Shown one piece after another: positions 18,343-28,305 of a stretch of 64,000 nt of DNA. The notes beneath the pieces were generated by a model, which saw only the letters and a list, made by a program, of their open reading frames with translations, did no database searches and was not told the DNA's origin. How positions within the stretch are numbered: the first letter of the stretch is position 1; the number at the start of each line of letters is the position of its first letter. This stretch comes from Candidatus Bealeia paramacronuclearis (GTDB taxonomy: Bacteria; Pseudomonadota; Alphaproteobacteria; UBA9655), in NCBI RefSeq assembly GCF_035607555.1, contig NZ_JAVHWZ010000001.1:677501-741500 (forward strand), written 5' to 3'. The translations under genes were made by a program, and so were the position numbers.

Positions 18343-19383
18343 ATGATTTTAAGCGAGCTGAATAAAAGATCTCGAGAGATTTTCCGGCATATTGTGGATG
18401 CCTATGTGGAAACGGGCGAGCCTGTGGGTTCGAAAACCCTCTCCCATCTTTTAGGGCTTTCGTTATCACCTGCCACAATCCGTGGTGTTATGGCGGATCT
18501 TGAGGAGGCAGGCCTTTTGTATTCTCCCCACACTTCTGCAGGGCGCGTTCCCACCGATGAAGGACTTCGTTTTTTTGTTCATGGTCTTTTGGAAATGGGT
18601 GACGTCTCGCCCGAAGAAAGGGATAAAATTGCACAGCAATGTCAAACCAAAGGCAAAAGTCTCGAGCAAGTTTTAGAGGAAACAACAACTGCTCTTTCCG
18701 GTCTTACGCGGTGTGCAGGGCTTGTGATTGCGCCCAAATCAGAATCCGTTTTAAAGCACATTGAATTTGTAAGTTTGGGGTCGGGGCGGATTTTGGTAGT
18801 GCTCATTACTCATGACGGTATGGTTGAAAATCGCATTGTGGAATTTCCACCGCACACACCGCTTCCTGACCTTACGCAAATTACAAATTATTTAAATTCC
18901 CATTTGCAAGGCCTCACCCTTTCTCAAGTCCGAGAGAATATTCAAAAGACTCTCTCAGAACGTCAAACGGAGCTGGATCTTTTATCATCCCAAGTTGTTC
19001 AAGAAGGCCTTGCCGTTTGGGGTGGAAAAGAGGGAAGTTCAACGGCTTTGATTGTGCGCGGCCAATCTCATTTGCTTCAAGATATCAGGCATATGGAAGA
19101 TTTAGAAAGGCTCAAGTCTTTATTTGATGCACTCGATACGCAAGAGGATCTTTTAAGCCTTCTGGATGCCTCCATTCAAGCCGAAGGCGTACAAATTTTC
19201 ATTGGTGCCGAAAATCGCTTCTTTCATTATTCGGGGTGTGCTCTTATTGTAGCACCCTATGCAAACGAAACGGGTCGCGTTGTGGGTGCCATTGGCGTCA
19301 TTGGTCCTTCCCGTATGCGCTACCAACGTATTATCCCCATGGTGGACTATACGGCCAAATTAATTGGAAAGACTTTAAGTTAA
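18343..19383 (+). CDS. hrcA: Heat-inducible transcription repressor
   Basis: Represses class I heat-shock operons by binding CIRCE elements. 346 residues. The N-terminal winged helix (about 1-85) contains VGSKTL and SPATIRGVMADLEEAGLL; the C-terminal part ends with a GAIGVIGPSRMRYQRIIPMVDY segment typical of HrcA. It is followed after 10 bases by grpE, and dnaK and dnaJ lie just downstream. I found no CIRCE-like repeat (TTAGCACTC-N9-GAGTGCTAA) in front of hrcA, grpE, dnaK or dnaJ in this window; its target may be a groE operon elsewhere. Confidence 0.95.
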   Translation: MILSELNKRSREIFRHIVDAYVETGEPVGSKTLSHLLGLSLSPATIRGVMADLEEAGLLYSPHTSAGRVPTDEGLRFFVHGLLEMGDVSPEERDKIAQQCQTKGKSLEQVLEETTTALSGLTRCAGLVIAPKSESVLKHIEFVSLGSGRILVVLITHDGMVENRIVEFPPHTPLPDLTQITNYLNSHLQGLTLSQVRENIQKTLSERQTELDLLSSQVVQEGLAVWGGKEGSSTALIVRGQSHLLQDIRHMEDLERLKSLFDALDTQEDLLSLLDASIQAEGVQIFIGAENRFFHYSGCALIVAPYANETGRVVGAIGVIGPSRMRYQRIIPMVDYTAKLIGKTLS

Positions 19384-19393
19384 GGAGATGATC

Positions 19394-19924
19394 ATGAGTG
19401 AAACAGAAATAAAACCTGAAACAACCCCTGAGGAAATTTCCGAAGTTCCAGAGCAAACAAAGGAACAGCTTCTTGAAGAAGAAGTCGCAAAATTGAAAGA
19501 TCAATTGTTGCGCACAGCAGCGGAACTGGAGAATAATCGCAAGCGATTTGATCGCGAAAAAGAAGACCTGGTCAAATATGCCCTTACTGGTTTTGCGCGG
19601 GATCTTTTGAATGTGTCTGACAATTTAAGACGTGCCCTTGAAACCATTCAAAAGGAAACGCTTGAACCTACCATCAAAACCATGGTTGAAGGGGTTGAGA
19701 TGACGGAAAAAGAAATCCTTACGGTTTTTCAAAAATACGGTATTCAAAAAGTTGAACCCGTGGGGCAAGCTTTTGACCACAATGTGCATCAAGCGATGTT
19801 TGAAATTGAAACTGATGAGCATCCGCAAGGAACCGTTGTTCAAATGCTTCAACCCGGTTATACCTTGCATGGACGACTTTTAAGACCAGCTTTGGTAGGG
19901 GTCGCAAAACCCAAACAAAGTTGA
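19394..19924 (+). CDS. grpE: Nucleotide exchange factor GrpE
   Basis: Releases ADP from DnaK. The start at 19394 (MSETEIKPE) is preferred because the aaggag site touches the ATG at 19388 but lies seven bases before this one. 176 residues: an acidic N-terminal tail, a long coiled coil (about 25-95, including LRTAAELENNRKRFDREKED) and the C-terminal beta wing ending in GYTLHGRLLRPALVGVAK. Confidence 0.95.
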   Translation: MSETEIKPETTPEEISEVPEQTKEQLLEEEVAKLKDQLLRTAAELENNRKRFDREKEDLVKYALTGFARDLLNVSDNLRRALETIQKETLEPTIKTMVEGVEMTEKEILTVFQKYGIQKVEPVGQAFDHNVHQAMFEIETDEHPQGTVVQMLQPGYTLHGRLLRPALVGVAKPKQS

Positions 19925-20060
19925 CGATCTTTTTTTGAAAGAGCCCTTGCAGAGCGAAAAGGGGCTGCTTACATAAAAGAAGAGAATAGTGTGAGAAGCC
20001 ATCTTACAGCCACGTCTCGTAAGGCGCCTCCCCACCAACACAAATGAAGAAGAGGATAAA
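19925..20060. other. grpE-dnaK spacer with hairpin
   Basis: 136 bases. An inverted repeat (agcccttgcagagcgaaaaggggct, with arms agccctt and aaggggct) just after grpE could act as a weak terminator or processing site, setting dnaK apart from hrcA-grpE. A gaagaagagg ribosome site precedes dnaK. No CIRCE element was found. Confidence 0.45.
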
Positions 20061-21980
20061 ATGAGTAAAGTTATTGGAATCGATTTGGGAACCACCAACA
20101 GCTGTATTTCTGTGATGGAAGGCAGTCAACCCCGCGTGATTGAAAACGCAGAAGGTATGCGCACAACGCCTTCTATGGTGGCATTTACAAACTCAGGAGA
20201 ACGTCTTGTGGGCCAAGCTGCAAAGCGACAAGCCGTGACCAACCCTGAAAATACACTTTTTGCAATCAAGCGTCTCATTGGTCGTCGTTTTGATGATCCG
20301 ATGACACAAAAAGATATGGGGCTTGTTCCTTATAAAATTGTTAATGAGCAAGGGGACGCTTGGGTTGAGGCTGAAGGAGAGAAATATAGCCCCAGCCAAG
20401 TCAGTGCTTTCATTCTTCAAAAGATGAAAGAAACCGCTGAGAACTTCTTGGGCGAAACAGTTACACAAGCGGTCATCACAGTACCAGCCTATTTTAACGA
20501 TGCCCAACGTCAAGCGACCAAAGACGCCGGACGAATTGCAGGTCTTGAAGTCTTGCGGATTATCAACGAGCCTACGGCCGCCGCTTTGGCCTATGGTTTG
20601 GACAAAAAAAATTCTGGGATTATTGCCGTTTATGACTTAGGTGGTGGAACATTTGACGTCTCTATTCTTGAAATTGGAGATGGCGTTTTTGAAGTGAAAT
20701 CTACCAACGGTGATACATTCTTGGGCGGTGAAGACTTTGACCATCGTATCATCGAATATCTAGCAGAAGAATTCAAAAAAGATAACGGCATTGATTTGCG
20801 TAAAGATCGCTTGGCCCTTCAACGTTTGAAAGAAGCTGCTGAAAAAGCCAAGATCGAGCTTTCAAGTGCGATGCAAACGGATGTGAATCTTCCGTTCATC
20901 ACAGCAGACGCCTCCGGCCCTAAGCATTTGAATGTGAAGATGACTCGTGCAAAATTGGAATCCTTGGTTGAGGATTTAATTGAACGGACAGTCAAACCTT
21001 GCAAAGCGGCTCTTAAAGATGCAGGACTGACTGCAGGTCAAATTGATGAAGTGATTTTGGTCGGGGGTATGACCCGTATGCCCAAAATCATGGAGACGGT
21101 TAAAAACTTCTTTGGACGTGAGCCTCACCGCGGCGTAAATCCAGATGAAGTTGTGGCTATGGGTGCTGCCATTCAAGGTGGTGTTTTGAAGGGCGATGTG
21201 AAAGACGTTCTCCTTCTTGACGTGACGCCTTTGTCATTGGGTATTGAGACTTTGGGCGGTGTTTTTACGAGACTCATTGATCGCAATACAACAATCCCAA
21301 CGAAAAAAAGTCAGGTTTTTTCGACCGCTGAAGACAACCAAACCGCGGTGACCATTCGGGTTTTCCAAGGTGAGCGTGAAATGGCCGCAGACAACAAAAT
21401 TCTTGGTCAATTTGATCTTGTGGGACTTCCTTCAGCGCCTCGTGGAATGCCGCAAATTGAAGTGACTTTTGATATTGATGCCAACGGAATTGTGAACGTT
21501 TCTGCAAAAGATAAAGCCACGAGCAAAGAGCAACAGATTCGCATTCAAGCCTCAGGCGGTTTGTCCGACGCAGACATTGAAAAGATGGTTAAAGAAGCGG
21601 AGCAAAATGCTAGTGAAGACAAAAAACGTCGTGAGATGGTGGAAGCCAAAAACCAAGCGGATAGCTTAATTCACTCGACCGAAAAGACTTTGGCTGAGCA
21701 TGGCGATAAAGTTGACGCTTCTGAAAAAGGTAAGATTGAATCTGCTCTTCAAGAATTGAAAGACGTGTTGTCTTCTGATGATAAAGAGACGATTGAAACC
21801 AAAAGCCAAGCTTTGATGCAAGCTTCCATGGCATTGGGAGAAGCGATTTACAAATCCACCCAAGCGGAAGCCGAACAAGCCAAAGAGGGCGAAGTTGAAG
21901 GTTCATCATCCCACGCTTCAAACGAAGACATCGTTGACGTTGATTTTGAAGAAGTGGATGACGATAAAGCGGCGAAGTAA
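20061..21980 (+). CDS. dnaK: Chaperone protein DnaK (Hsp70)
   Basis: ATP-dependent chaperone. 639 residues. [17 protein letters not shown] at the N terminus, the [17 protein letters not shown] and [13 protein letters not shown] segments, [13 protein letters not shown] and the peptide-binding domain are complete; the C terminus ends with the acidic [11 protein letters not shown] tail. Gene order dnaK-dnaJ is preserved, although a 217-base spacer containing a palindromic repeat separates them. Confidence 0.98.
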   Translation: MSKVIGIDLGTTNSCISVMEGSQPRVIENAEGMRTTPSMVAFTNSGERLVGQAAKRQAVTNPENTLFAIKRLIGRRFDDPMTQKDMGLVPYKIVNEQGDAWVEAEGEKYSPSQVSAFILQKMKETAENFLGETVTQAVITVPAYFNDAQRQATKDAGRIAGLEVLRIINEPTAAALAYGLDKKNSGIIAVYDLGGGTFDVSILEIGDGVFEVKSTNGDTFLGGEDFDHRIIEYLAEEFKKDNGIDLRKDRLALQRLKEAAEKAKIELSSAMQTDVNLPFITADASGPKHLNVKMTRAKLESLVEDLIERTVKPCKAALKDAGLTAGQIDEVILVGGMTRMPKIMETVKNFFGREPHRGVNPDEVVAMGAAIQGGVLKGDVKDVLLLDVTPLSLGIETLGGVFTRLIDRNTTIPTKKSQVFSTAEDNQTAVTIRVFQGEREMAADNKILGQFDLVGLPSAPRGMPQIEVTFDIDANGIVNVSAKDKATSKEQQIRIQASGGLSDADIEKMVKEAEQNASEDKKRREMVEAKNQADSLIHSTEKTLAEHGDKVDASEKGKIESALQELKDVLSSDDKETIETKSQALMQASMALGEAIYKSTQAEAEQAKEGEVEGSSSHASNEDIVDVDFEEVDDDKAAK

Positions 21981-22002
21981 CATTTTGGAAGGTTAAAAAA
22001 GC

Positions 22003-22130
22003 CGTCACAGCATCATGCTGAATTTGTTTCAGCGTCTTTTGAAAAGAAAGTTCGATGCAGTGATAAGGGACAAAAAAGATCCTGATTCACGGGATGCCTT
22101 GGCTTATCGTCAAGGCTCCTCTCAGGATAA
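22003..22130. repeat. Dispersed palindromic repeat, divergent copy 2
   Basis: Contains catgctgaatttgtttcagc, a close relative of the arms of the repeats at 2421 and 45265. A second palindromic part follows (gatcctga at about 22079 with tcaggat at about 22124, and ccttggc-ttatcgtc-aagg inside). It sits between dnaK and dnaJ and could form a stable RNA structure in their shared transcript. Confidence 0.6.
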
Positions 22131-22197
22131 CGGAGTGTCCATTTTTTTTAACTCCAATGACTCATTTTAAACGTATTGATGAAACAAAGGTCTTTTA

Positions 22198-23340
22198 ATG
22201 GCTAAGCAAGATTATTATGAACTTTTAGGTGTAAATAAAACGGTCAGTGCGGACGAGCTCAAAAAAGCTTACCGAAAGCTCGCCATGAAATATCACCCGG
22301 ATAAAAATCCCAATGACAAATCTGCCGAACAAAAGTTCAAAGAAATTAGTGAAGCCTATGATGTCTTAAAAGACGAACAAAAACGCGCGGCCTATGATCG
22401 CATGGGACATGCAGCTTTTGAAGGTGGCATGGGCAGTGGTGCAGGTGCTGGTGGTGGATTCCATCCCGGATTTGATTTCTCCGATATTTTCGATGAAATG
22501 TTTGGCGGCGGTTTTGGTGGAGGATCTCAAAGAAGCACGCAATCTGCACAACGCGGAAATGATCTGCGCTATAATCTCACCATTAGTCTTGATCAAGCTT
22601 ACAAAGGCTTGCAGAAAAAAATCACCATCCCCACGCTTCAAGAATGCGATGAATGTCATGGCAGTGGTGCAGAAAAAGGATCTAAACCCGAATCCTGTAC
22701 AACGTGTCATGGTCGCGGAAAAGTCCGCTCCCAACAAGGCTTTTTTACCGTTGAGCGGACATGCCCGACCTGTCACGGTATAGGGCAGATGATTAAAAAT
22801 CCTTGTCAAAAATGCCGAGGTGCCGGACGTGTCCAAAAGGAAAAAACACTTTCCATTAATGTTCCAGCAGGTATTGAAAATGGATCTCGCATCAGACTTG
22901 CGGGGGAAGGAGAAGCAGGCGTTCGCGGTGGCCCTGCGGGAGACCTCTATGTCTTTTTAAACGTCAAACCTCACCCATTTTTTGAACGCGAAGCCTCCAA
23001 TCTTTTTTGCAAGGTTCCTATTTCCATGACAACGGCTGCTCTTGGTGGAAATGTGGATGTACCTACAATGGATGGTCAAAAAGCACGCGTTAAAATCCCC
23101 CAGGGTACGCAAAGCGGTAAGCAATTCCGTCTGAAGGGCAAAGGTATGCCGATTTTACGCTCCAGCGTTTTTGGAGATCTCTATATTGATGTTCATGTGG
23201 AAACACCCGTGAATCTTTCCAAAAAGCAAAAAGAGCTTTTGCAACAGTTCGCCGAATCTGAGGGTAACCATCATGTGAGCCCTGAATCTGAAGGTTTTTT
23301 CCAAAAAGTTAAGGATTTTTGGACTGATATGCGAGATTAG
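22198..23340 (+). CDS. dnaJ: Chaperone protein DnaJ (Hsp40)
   Basis: Co-chaperone that delivers substrates to DnaK. 380 residues: J domain (1-70) with the HPD triad in [10 protein letters not shown], a Gly/Phe-rich linker (about 76-115), four CxxCxGxG zinc motifs ([32 protein letters not shown]) and the C-terminal substrate domains. Downstream the sequence changes abruptly to transposon debris. Confidence 0.98.
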   Translation: MAKQDYYELLGVNKTVSADELKKAYRKLAMKYHPDKNPNDKSAEQKFKEISEAYDVLKDEQKRAAYDRMGHAAFEGGMGSGAGAGGGFHPGFDFSDIFDEMFGGGFGGGSQRSTQSAQRGNDLRYNLTISLDQAYKGLQKKITIPTLQECDECHGSGAEKGSKPESCTTCHGRGKVRSQQGFFTVERTCPTCHGIGQMIKNPCQKCRGAGRVQKEKTLSINVPAGIENGSRIRLAGEGEAGVRGGPAGDLYVFLNVKPHPFFEREASNLFCKVPISMTTAALGGNVDVPTMDGQKARVKIPQGTQSGKQFRLKGKGMPILRSSVFGDLYIDVHVETPVNLSKKQKELLQQFAESEGNHHVSPESEGFFQKVKDFWTDMRD

Positions 23341-23360
23341 AAAGCCCTGGCAATCCTTTT

Positions 23361-23505
23361 GTATACATTGGGAAACGCGAACTTTGGGAGGGTTGGAAAA
23401 CTTCTTAAGGTCAGCAATGTCGCTGTCTTAAAATGGGTTGGCAAAGAAGCAAAATCACTGGAAAGGCCTTTCCCTGCTTCTTCTTCGCCACCTCTCCGAT
23501 CCTGA
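23361..23505 (+). pseudogene. Fragment of an IS1-like transposase N-terminal HTH
   Basis: About 48 codons read in one frame (LYTLGNANFGRVGKLLKVSN, then VAVLKWVGKEAKSLERP). This resembles the helix-turn-helix start of InsA-type transposases, in which a residue string ending VSNVAVLKWV is common. There is no start codon and the frame ends after a proline-rich tail, so it is debris. It marks the left edge of the insertion-rich region. Confidence 0.5.
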
Positions 23506-23552
23506 TGTCTTGAAAAAATACCTAAACTCTTTCCTATCTATCTTTAGTAATA

Positions 23553-24484
23553 TAGTACTTCTCCATTATATGGATAGATATTGGCTGAGGAGTTTATCAA
23601 GGAGTTGATGAAGGTTTTCTGGGTTTTGCTGGACGAGGGGGCGGAGGATGGATTTGATTTTGTGCCACCAATGTTCGATAGGATTGAGGTCAGGAGAGTC
23701 AGTTGGGAGAAAGAGGAGATGGCAGCCAAATTTCTCAATCAAATCTTTCGTTTTTGGCGATTTGTGAAAGGCGGCATTGTCCATAATCAGGGTGGTATTT
23801 TTTGATAAATTCGGCAATAAAACCTCCTCAAGCCAAGCATTAAAAAGATCTGCATGACATCCACCTTGAAAGGTGAAAGGCGCCACGAACGCACCCTTCA
23901 TGAGACCGCCAATGATACTGACACGCTCTCTTTTTTGGCCCGGGATCTCCGCGTAAACCTTTTGCCCGCGCGGCGCCCAGGCATGCTCTCGATAAAGGCG
24001 ATTATCAATCCCAGCTTCATCAATCCACACGATTGTTTCAGGATCTATTTTCTCAAGCTGTTTTATAAATTCGGCCCGCTTGTCTTCGTTACGTTCTTTG
24101 TAAAGCGTCGTCTTTTTTTCGTGTAATGTTTAAACGTTTAAGCCATTTACTCACGTTTTGGAATCTCAACCCCAAAGCTTCGGCGATTTGTTTGAGCGTA
24201 TGATCCGGATTTTGAGCGACGTAGTCTCTGAGTTTTTGCTCATCGACTTTACGCGGATAAGAAGTGCGTTTTTTCGGTTTAATATCCCCTTGTTTATGAA
24301 GACATATCCATCGATAGATCGTGGTTTCTCCAACGTTAAAAACCTTTGCAGCCTCCCGCTTACGGTCGCCGCTCGTAATGGAGGAGATGACCTTTTTTCG
24401 CAGCTCTTCCGAATATGCTTTTACCATTCCCTCCTTATACCTAAACTTTTCCTAAAAATCTATCTATTTATAGGGGAAGGACTA
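23553..24484 (-). mobile_element. IS630-family insertion sequence, copy 1
   Basis: 932 bases. The ends are imperfect inverted repeats: tagtacttctccattatatg at the left, and the reverse complement of the right end reads tagtccttcccctataaata. A TA dinucleotide borders each side (23551-23552 and 24485-24486), the target typical of IS630/mariner elements. One two-part transposase gene fills it. A second, more decayed copy is at 30031-30961. Confidence 0.85.
23566..24427 (-). CDS. IS630-family transposase, two overlapping frames
   Basis: Frame A (24427 to 24089, 112 residues) is the DNA-binding part, with two helix-turn-helix motifs (GETTIYRWICLHKQG and HTLKQIAEALGLRFQNVSKWLKRL). Frame B (down to 23566) is the DDE catalytic part, with IDEAGIDNR, IMDNAAFHKS and FLPTDSPDLNPIEHWW supplying the Asp, Asp and Glu. 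The frames join at a run of seven adenines followed by G near 24115-24121. Frame B is offset +1 from frame A, so an indel or transcript slippage at the A run would give a fusion protein. Both halves are otherwise intact. Confidence 0.85.
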
Positions 24485-24486
24485 TA

Positions 24487-24966
24487 TCTGTTTTTGACGG
24501 TTTCATATTGCAAGCTTTCGATCCGTTGATCCTCATTTCTTGCAATTATACTATCAAATTTTCAGCATAAAATTAATTTGATTCAACGTGTTAGGCAATA
24601 TTTTAGGGGCGACAAATTAACCGGCGGAAACGTTCACAATGTCACCTGTTGCGGGCGGATTTTTTGAAGATATCATCGGCTGTTACGTGCTGGGAGATGC
24701 GGGTTACGATTCAGATCGATATCGCCGAGACCTCATGTCGAACAACAATATCGCCGTGATTCCGGGACGAAAAAATCGCAAAATTCCAATTGATTACGAC
24801 AAAAAGATCTACAAGCTTCGCAGCCGCATCGAGATGTTTTTTGGAAAAATCAAAGAAAACAGAAGGCTTGGCATGAGATATGACAAACTGGATAGCTCTT
24901 TTCTCGGCTTCATTACCCTGGCTTCACTCAACATCTTCCTGAAATCAACAATTAGCTAACAGTGTC
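24487..24966 (+). pseudogene. IS5-family (IS427-like) transposase remnant, copy 1
   Basis: The C-terminal third of an IS5 transposase: GDAGYDSDRYRRDL carries the second Asp, and LRSRIEMFFGKIKENRR matches the Y/R-E-K signature region. The 5' part is missing because the IS630 element sits against it. A T6 run near 24659 (T5 in copy 2) shifts the frame just before the conserved part, so the upstream residues are read in another frame. The element ends at ttagctaacagtgtct. Confidence 0.8.
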
Positions 24967-25219
24967 TAATTCAATGAATTCGCAATTATGAAAAATTTCT
25001 CTATGTAATCTGTTTTATGGCCGGATTAATATGTCCCTTACGGTTCATCTCTGATGACACTATCCGAATATCCGGAATGCCCAACTGATCTTCGATGATG
25101 TTCAATTTGTTCGCATTTTGAAAAGCATAAAACACCATTATCTGTTCAACACCTTGTTTTACAAACACTTTCTAGCATTTTTTTCAACAATAACTCCTAA
25201 AGAGTCAATCTTTTTTACC

Positions 25220-26830
25220 TCACTTATGAGCATTGGGCAGGTAGTTGAGCCCATGATTCCATCCATAGGTAGCAAACTGCCACTTTGCATATTCGTTGCG
25301 GTCTTTAATACCCAAGGGGTTAAAGGTAGGATTCCCGATACCCCCCTCATCACTATCTAGGCCGGGGTGTATTTTCCGATAAAGGTCTGGGTTGAAGTCA
25401 TTGGGCAGGTAGTTGAGCCCATGATTCCATCCATAGGTAGCAAACTGCCACTTTGCATATTCGTTGCGGTCTTTAATATCCAAGGGGTTAAAGGTAGGAT
25501 TCCCGATACCCCCCTCATCACTATCTAGGCCGGGGTGTATTTTCCGATAAAGGTCTGGGTTGAAGTCATTGGGCAGGTAGTTGAGCCCATGATTCCATCC
25601 ATAGGTAGCAAACTGCCACTTTGCATATTCGTTGCGGTCTTTAATATCCAAGGGGTTAAAGTTAGGACTCCCGATACCCCCCTTATCACCATCTAGGCCG
25701 GGGTGTATTTTCCGATAAACCTCTGGGTTGAAGTCGACAGGAAAAGGGAATTGCTCTAACAGTGGTTGTTCTGGTCGTTGCTCATTTTTTGCTAACTTTA
25801 CTGGGGTGATCAAGTGGACTAGGTCAGTCATTGGATTTTTTCCTTCAGCAAACCCAGGGATCCTGTCCGATTCTTGAAAGAGTTTGACCAGTTGTTCTGT
25901 CGTGTAAGTTCCGGAATTACTATTTTTGAACAATTCCTTAAAGCTTTGAACAAACATATGCAAGGTTACAATGGCCTTACGGGCCCCATTCTCATTCCAA
26001 GAAACATAGGAGTAAAGGCTATTCGTAAATTTGTTTAGGCCTTTGACTCCCAGAGGAACAGGAGATGTCACAACCCTCAAATGTGTTTCATCTGTATCTG
26101 CATGTGTACAATTACTACCACAGGCATGATGGACAATAAATGTCTTGTTGGGGACAATGCTTGTAATTATTTTTCCTGAATTATCCATCTCATTATTGAC
26201 GGTAAAGTCTGGGTTTCCATCAACCCATGCATTTTGAATTTTATAAAACTCAACAACACCAGGCCCCTCGTTGAATAATAAGGACTTAACGTCCTTCTCT
26301 TTCCAATAGACCCCTCGATTGGGGGCATTGGGGTCAGTTCCATACTGCGGTTCAAATCCAACAACAGTTTCTGAGAGAGGCATGTGGTGATTGTGCGCAG
26401 AGACCAGGACAGTCAAAAAAGTTGGCGCGATTTGATCTTTTTCCATTTCGTCAAGAAGTCGTTTTGGCAAATTTGGAATATGGGAACGTGGAATTTGCAT
26501 AAAGAGAGACGGGAACTCGGGAAAGCCTGAATGGGAATCGGGAAAATAATTAGAAAACTGTGGGACCTTAAACTGTGTAGATCCGTACAATGCGGTATGA
26601 CCCACGTAATCGGGATCTTTCCCTGTCTTAGGGTAGGCGACTAGCCCGCATGGTTTGATCTTCTCCAAATTGCTGTCTACATTAAAATATTTGATTTGAA
26701 GTATCTCCACCTCCCACTGGTCATCCGGAGGCATTGAAATGCAGGGACCTAAACTGGAAAAAAAGCTGCAAAACACGGCAGCCAAAAAATACTCTTTTTT
26801 ATTACGGCGCACAGGACGCATGTATACCAT
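25220..26830 (-). CDS. Secreted protein with three 56-residue C-terminal repeats
   Basis: 536 residues. The N terminus (RRNKK, then a hydrophobic stretch ending near CIS) is a signal peptide; cleavage is probably near residue 32. Residues about 33-365 form a unique region I do not recognise, rich in aromatic residues and Pro, with several His and Cys (VHHACGSNC). After a proline-rich linker come three tandem repeats, each with FNPxxYRKIHPGLD at the start and QFATYGWNHGLNYLPN at the end. Repeats 2 and 3 are almost identical in DNA as well, showing recent expansion. A ggag site lies eight bases before the ATG. Flanked by IS debris on both sides. Surface or secreted host-interaction role is a guess. 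Confidence 0.75.
   Translation of the reverse strand: MVYMRPVRRNKKEYFLAAVFCSFFSSLGPCISMPPDDQWEVEILQIKYFNVDSNLEKIKPCGLVAYPKTGKDPDYVGHTALYGSTQFKVPQFSNYFPDSHSGFPEFPSLFMQIPRSHIPNLPKRLLDEMEKDQIAPTFLTVLVSAHNHHMPLSETVVGFEPQYGTDPNAPNRGVYWKEKDVKSLLFNEGPGVVEFYKIQNAWVDGNPDFTVNNEMDNSGKIITSIVPNKTFIVHHACGSNCTHADTDETHLRVVTSPVPLGVKGLNKFTNSLYSYVSWNENGARKAIVTLHMFVQSFKELFKNSNSGTYTTEQLVKLFQESDRIPGFAEGKNPMTDLVHLITPVKLAKNEQRPEQPLLEQFPFPVDFNPEVYRKIHPGLDGDKGGIGSPNFNPLDIKDRNEYAKWQFATYGWNHGLNYLPNDFNPDLYRKIHPGLDSDEGGIGNPTFNPLDIKDRNEYAKWQFATYGWNHGLNYLPNDFNPDLYRKIHPGLDSDEGGIGNPTFNPLGIKDRNEYAKWQFATYGWNHGLNYLPNAHK
25231..25734 (-). repeat. Tandem repeat, 3 units of 168 bp, coding
   Basis: Units begin at 25231, 25399 and 25567 (cattgggcaggtagttgagc in each). 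The period, 168, is a multiple of 3 and keeps the frame. Units differ at only a few positions; the 5'-most unit of the gene (25567-25734) is the most divergent (for example gttaggactc and ccttatcacc). Confidence 0.95.
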
Positions 26831-26925
26831 CTATATTACTCCAATCATAAAAAAAAATTACAAACAAATTTTACCATATTACAAAAGAATTGTCAAAAAA
26901 ATTTGAGCCTTGTATATATACTCCT

Positions 26926-27962
26926 TTAACTTGAAGATGTCTTATTAAGGATCTGAAAGTTATCATTAATGAGGTCAACCATAGAGCTGGCGATTTGAGG
27001 CCACGTAGCAAAGAATGCGTCAATGGCATCCCTAAATTCAGCAGCACTTTGAAAGACACGATTGTTGCGTACGTACTCGTTCATCACTTTCCATAATCGC
27101 TCAATTGGATTCAAGTTTGGACTGTATGGCGGCAAATAATGAAGAACGATCCCATATTTTTCAGAGGCGCTCTTTGTGTCTTTGCTGATGTTATAAGGGC
27201 CCCTATCTAAAATCTGGTGAATTTTTGGGGCCTTGGGATATTTCTTTCGCAAGGCGGCAAAATGCTTTTCCATGGCCTTGCTATCAATGGTTTTAGGGGC
27301 TGCAATAGTCACATCCATCGTTTCCAAATTAATGGAACCCAAGAGATTAACCCGTGTACGAGAGGCAATGGTCGAGATCAACTTATCTTTCCCTTTATGA
27401 ATCTACCCATGGGTTATTTTTGTTGCCATTGTGGGGTGGACGGCATCGGCAAACTCAACGGGTTCATCCTCAGGAAGATGATTGAGAAGATCTTCATAAT
27501 ATTGGATAAACTCAGCTTGTTTTACTGGATCAGCTTTCGAAGGTGTGCCCTTAGGTTTTTTGAAAGAAAAATGATTACGGATGAGCCACTTGTTCATTCC
27601 TGAAACAGTAAATTGGACGCCAAAAGTGTGATCCACATAGGCGCAAATAAGCTTAGCTTTGAGATAGATGTTGTCCTCAAGATGGCTGATCAGCTGCAAA
27701 GTTTGATGCGGGGTAAGATGGCTTTCAGAGCCACCATTTTCAGGATTAAGCTTTTGCTATTCTTGTAATCGTTGAGGTGATTTTGAACAGTTTCATAGCG
27801 AAGCCGCAAAGCCTGAGCGATTTGCTTTTGAGTCTCCTCCGCATTTAACAAAACGGCTTTGATGCGATCAGCCACGCGACGATCTCTTTCTTTACTGTGC
27901 TGAAATTCTAGATCTTGTTTTTCTTTATTTGTCAGTTTAATTTTCATGCCTTGTTTATACAT
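26926..27962 (-). pseudogene. Broken IS630-family transposase
   Basis: Three segments of one gene. 27962-27690 is the HTH part (AQALRLRYETVQNHLNDY). 27699-27403 is the middle, with the first Asp in FADAVHPTMA. 27381-26926 holds the rest of the DDE domain (ILDRGPYNIS in place of the usual D-N-A segment, and LPPYSPNLNPIERLWK). The first two segments are joined by a frameshift near 27690-27700. Between the second and third the frame is unchanged but a TAG interrupts THG-IHKGK, where related enzymes have Trp, so it is a TGG to TAG nonsense change. It is distinct in sequence from the other two IS630 copies. Confidence 0.8.
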
Positions 27963-27999
27963 AAAATTTTATTGAATTACAACGGTTGTTTCGTTCATT

Positions 28000-28305
28000 C
28001 CTCTGATTAACAAGGCTTCTTCATTGCCGAGCGGTATAGAAGACAAAGGAAAACACAAGTGGCAAGAGCTCACCGGTTACGGTCGCTGGGCTGGGGCTGA
28101 GAACAGTATGCACCCTTACAAATCACTCACCGGAGGAAAACTCAGAGCCAAACATTTTCAAAGCCAAGAAGTCGAAGTTCAGATCGTCGTGCAGATCCTC
28201 AATCGCATGGCGTCCCTTGGCATGCCCAAAGCCAGACCCTCAACTTGATCGTTTTTTCACACCTCACCTAAACTCGCCTTTATCTCTGATTTATGCACCA
28301 CAGCC
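28000..28305 (+). repeat. Left arm of a 306-bp inverted repeat (IS5-like 3' end)
   Basis: This segment is repeated in reverse complement at 29045-29350. It contains 28024-28248, which encodes a 74-residue transposase tail (KWQELTGYGRWAGAENSM...) and then the non-coding element end. In this arm the sequence continues into atttgggggcg and a segment (28306-28380) that in the other copy lies on the opposite side of the arm, as expected if an IS end and an IS start are joined head-to-tail here. Confidence 0.75.
28024..28248 (+). pseudogene. IS5-like transposase C-terminal fragment
   Basis: 74 codons. The pattern K-W-x-x-x-[TS]-G-Y-x-R...AE-[NT]-x-M...K...G..L.A..F..Q..EV......LNRM...GMP is the C-terminal catalytic region (with the Glu of DDE) of a group of IS5-type transposases. 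No N-terminal part is present. Identical copy inverted at 29102-29326. Confidence 0.7.

Larger units (their letters stand above)
23551..24968. repeat. 1.4-kb block of IS630 plus IS5 remnant, copy 1
   Basis: This segment recurs, in the same orientation and nearly identical, at 30029-31444. The shared part begins exactly at the IS630 left end and stops at the IS5 right end (ctaacagtgtcta); the flanks are unrelated. The IS630/IS5 junction is therefore older than the duplication. Confidence 0.85.

Noticed and set aside
22366-22836. A 156-codon minus-strand open frame
   Set aside because: Shadow of dnaJ's Gly-rich and zinc-finger region; low-complexity Thr/Ser-rich translation typical of antisense frames.
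25231-25734. Repeats considered as a CRISPR array
   Set aside because: The units are 168 bp, contiguous without spacers and in frame within a coding sequence.
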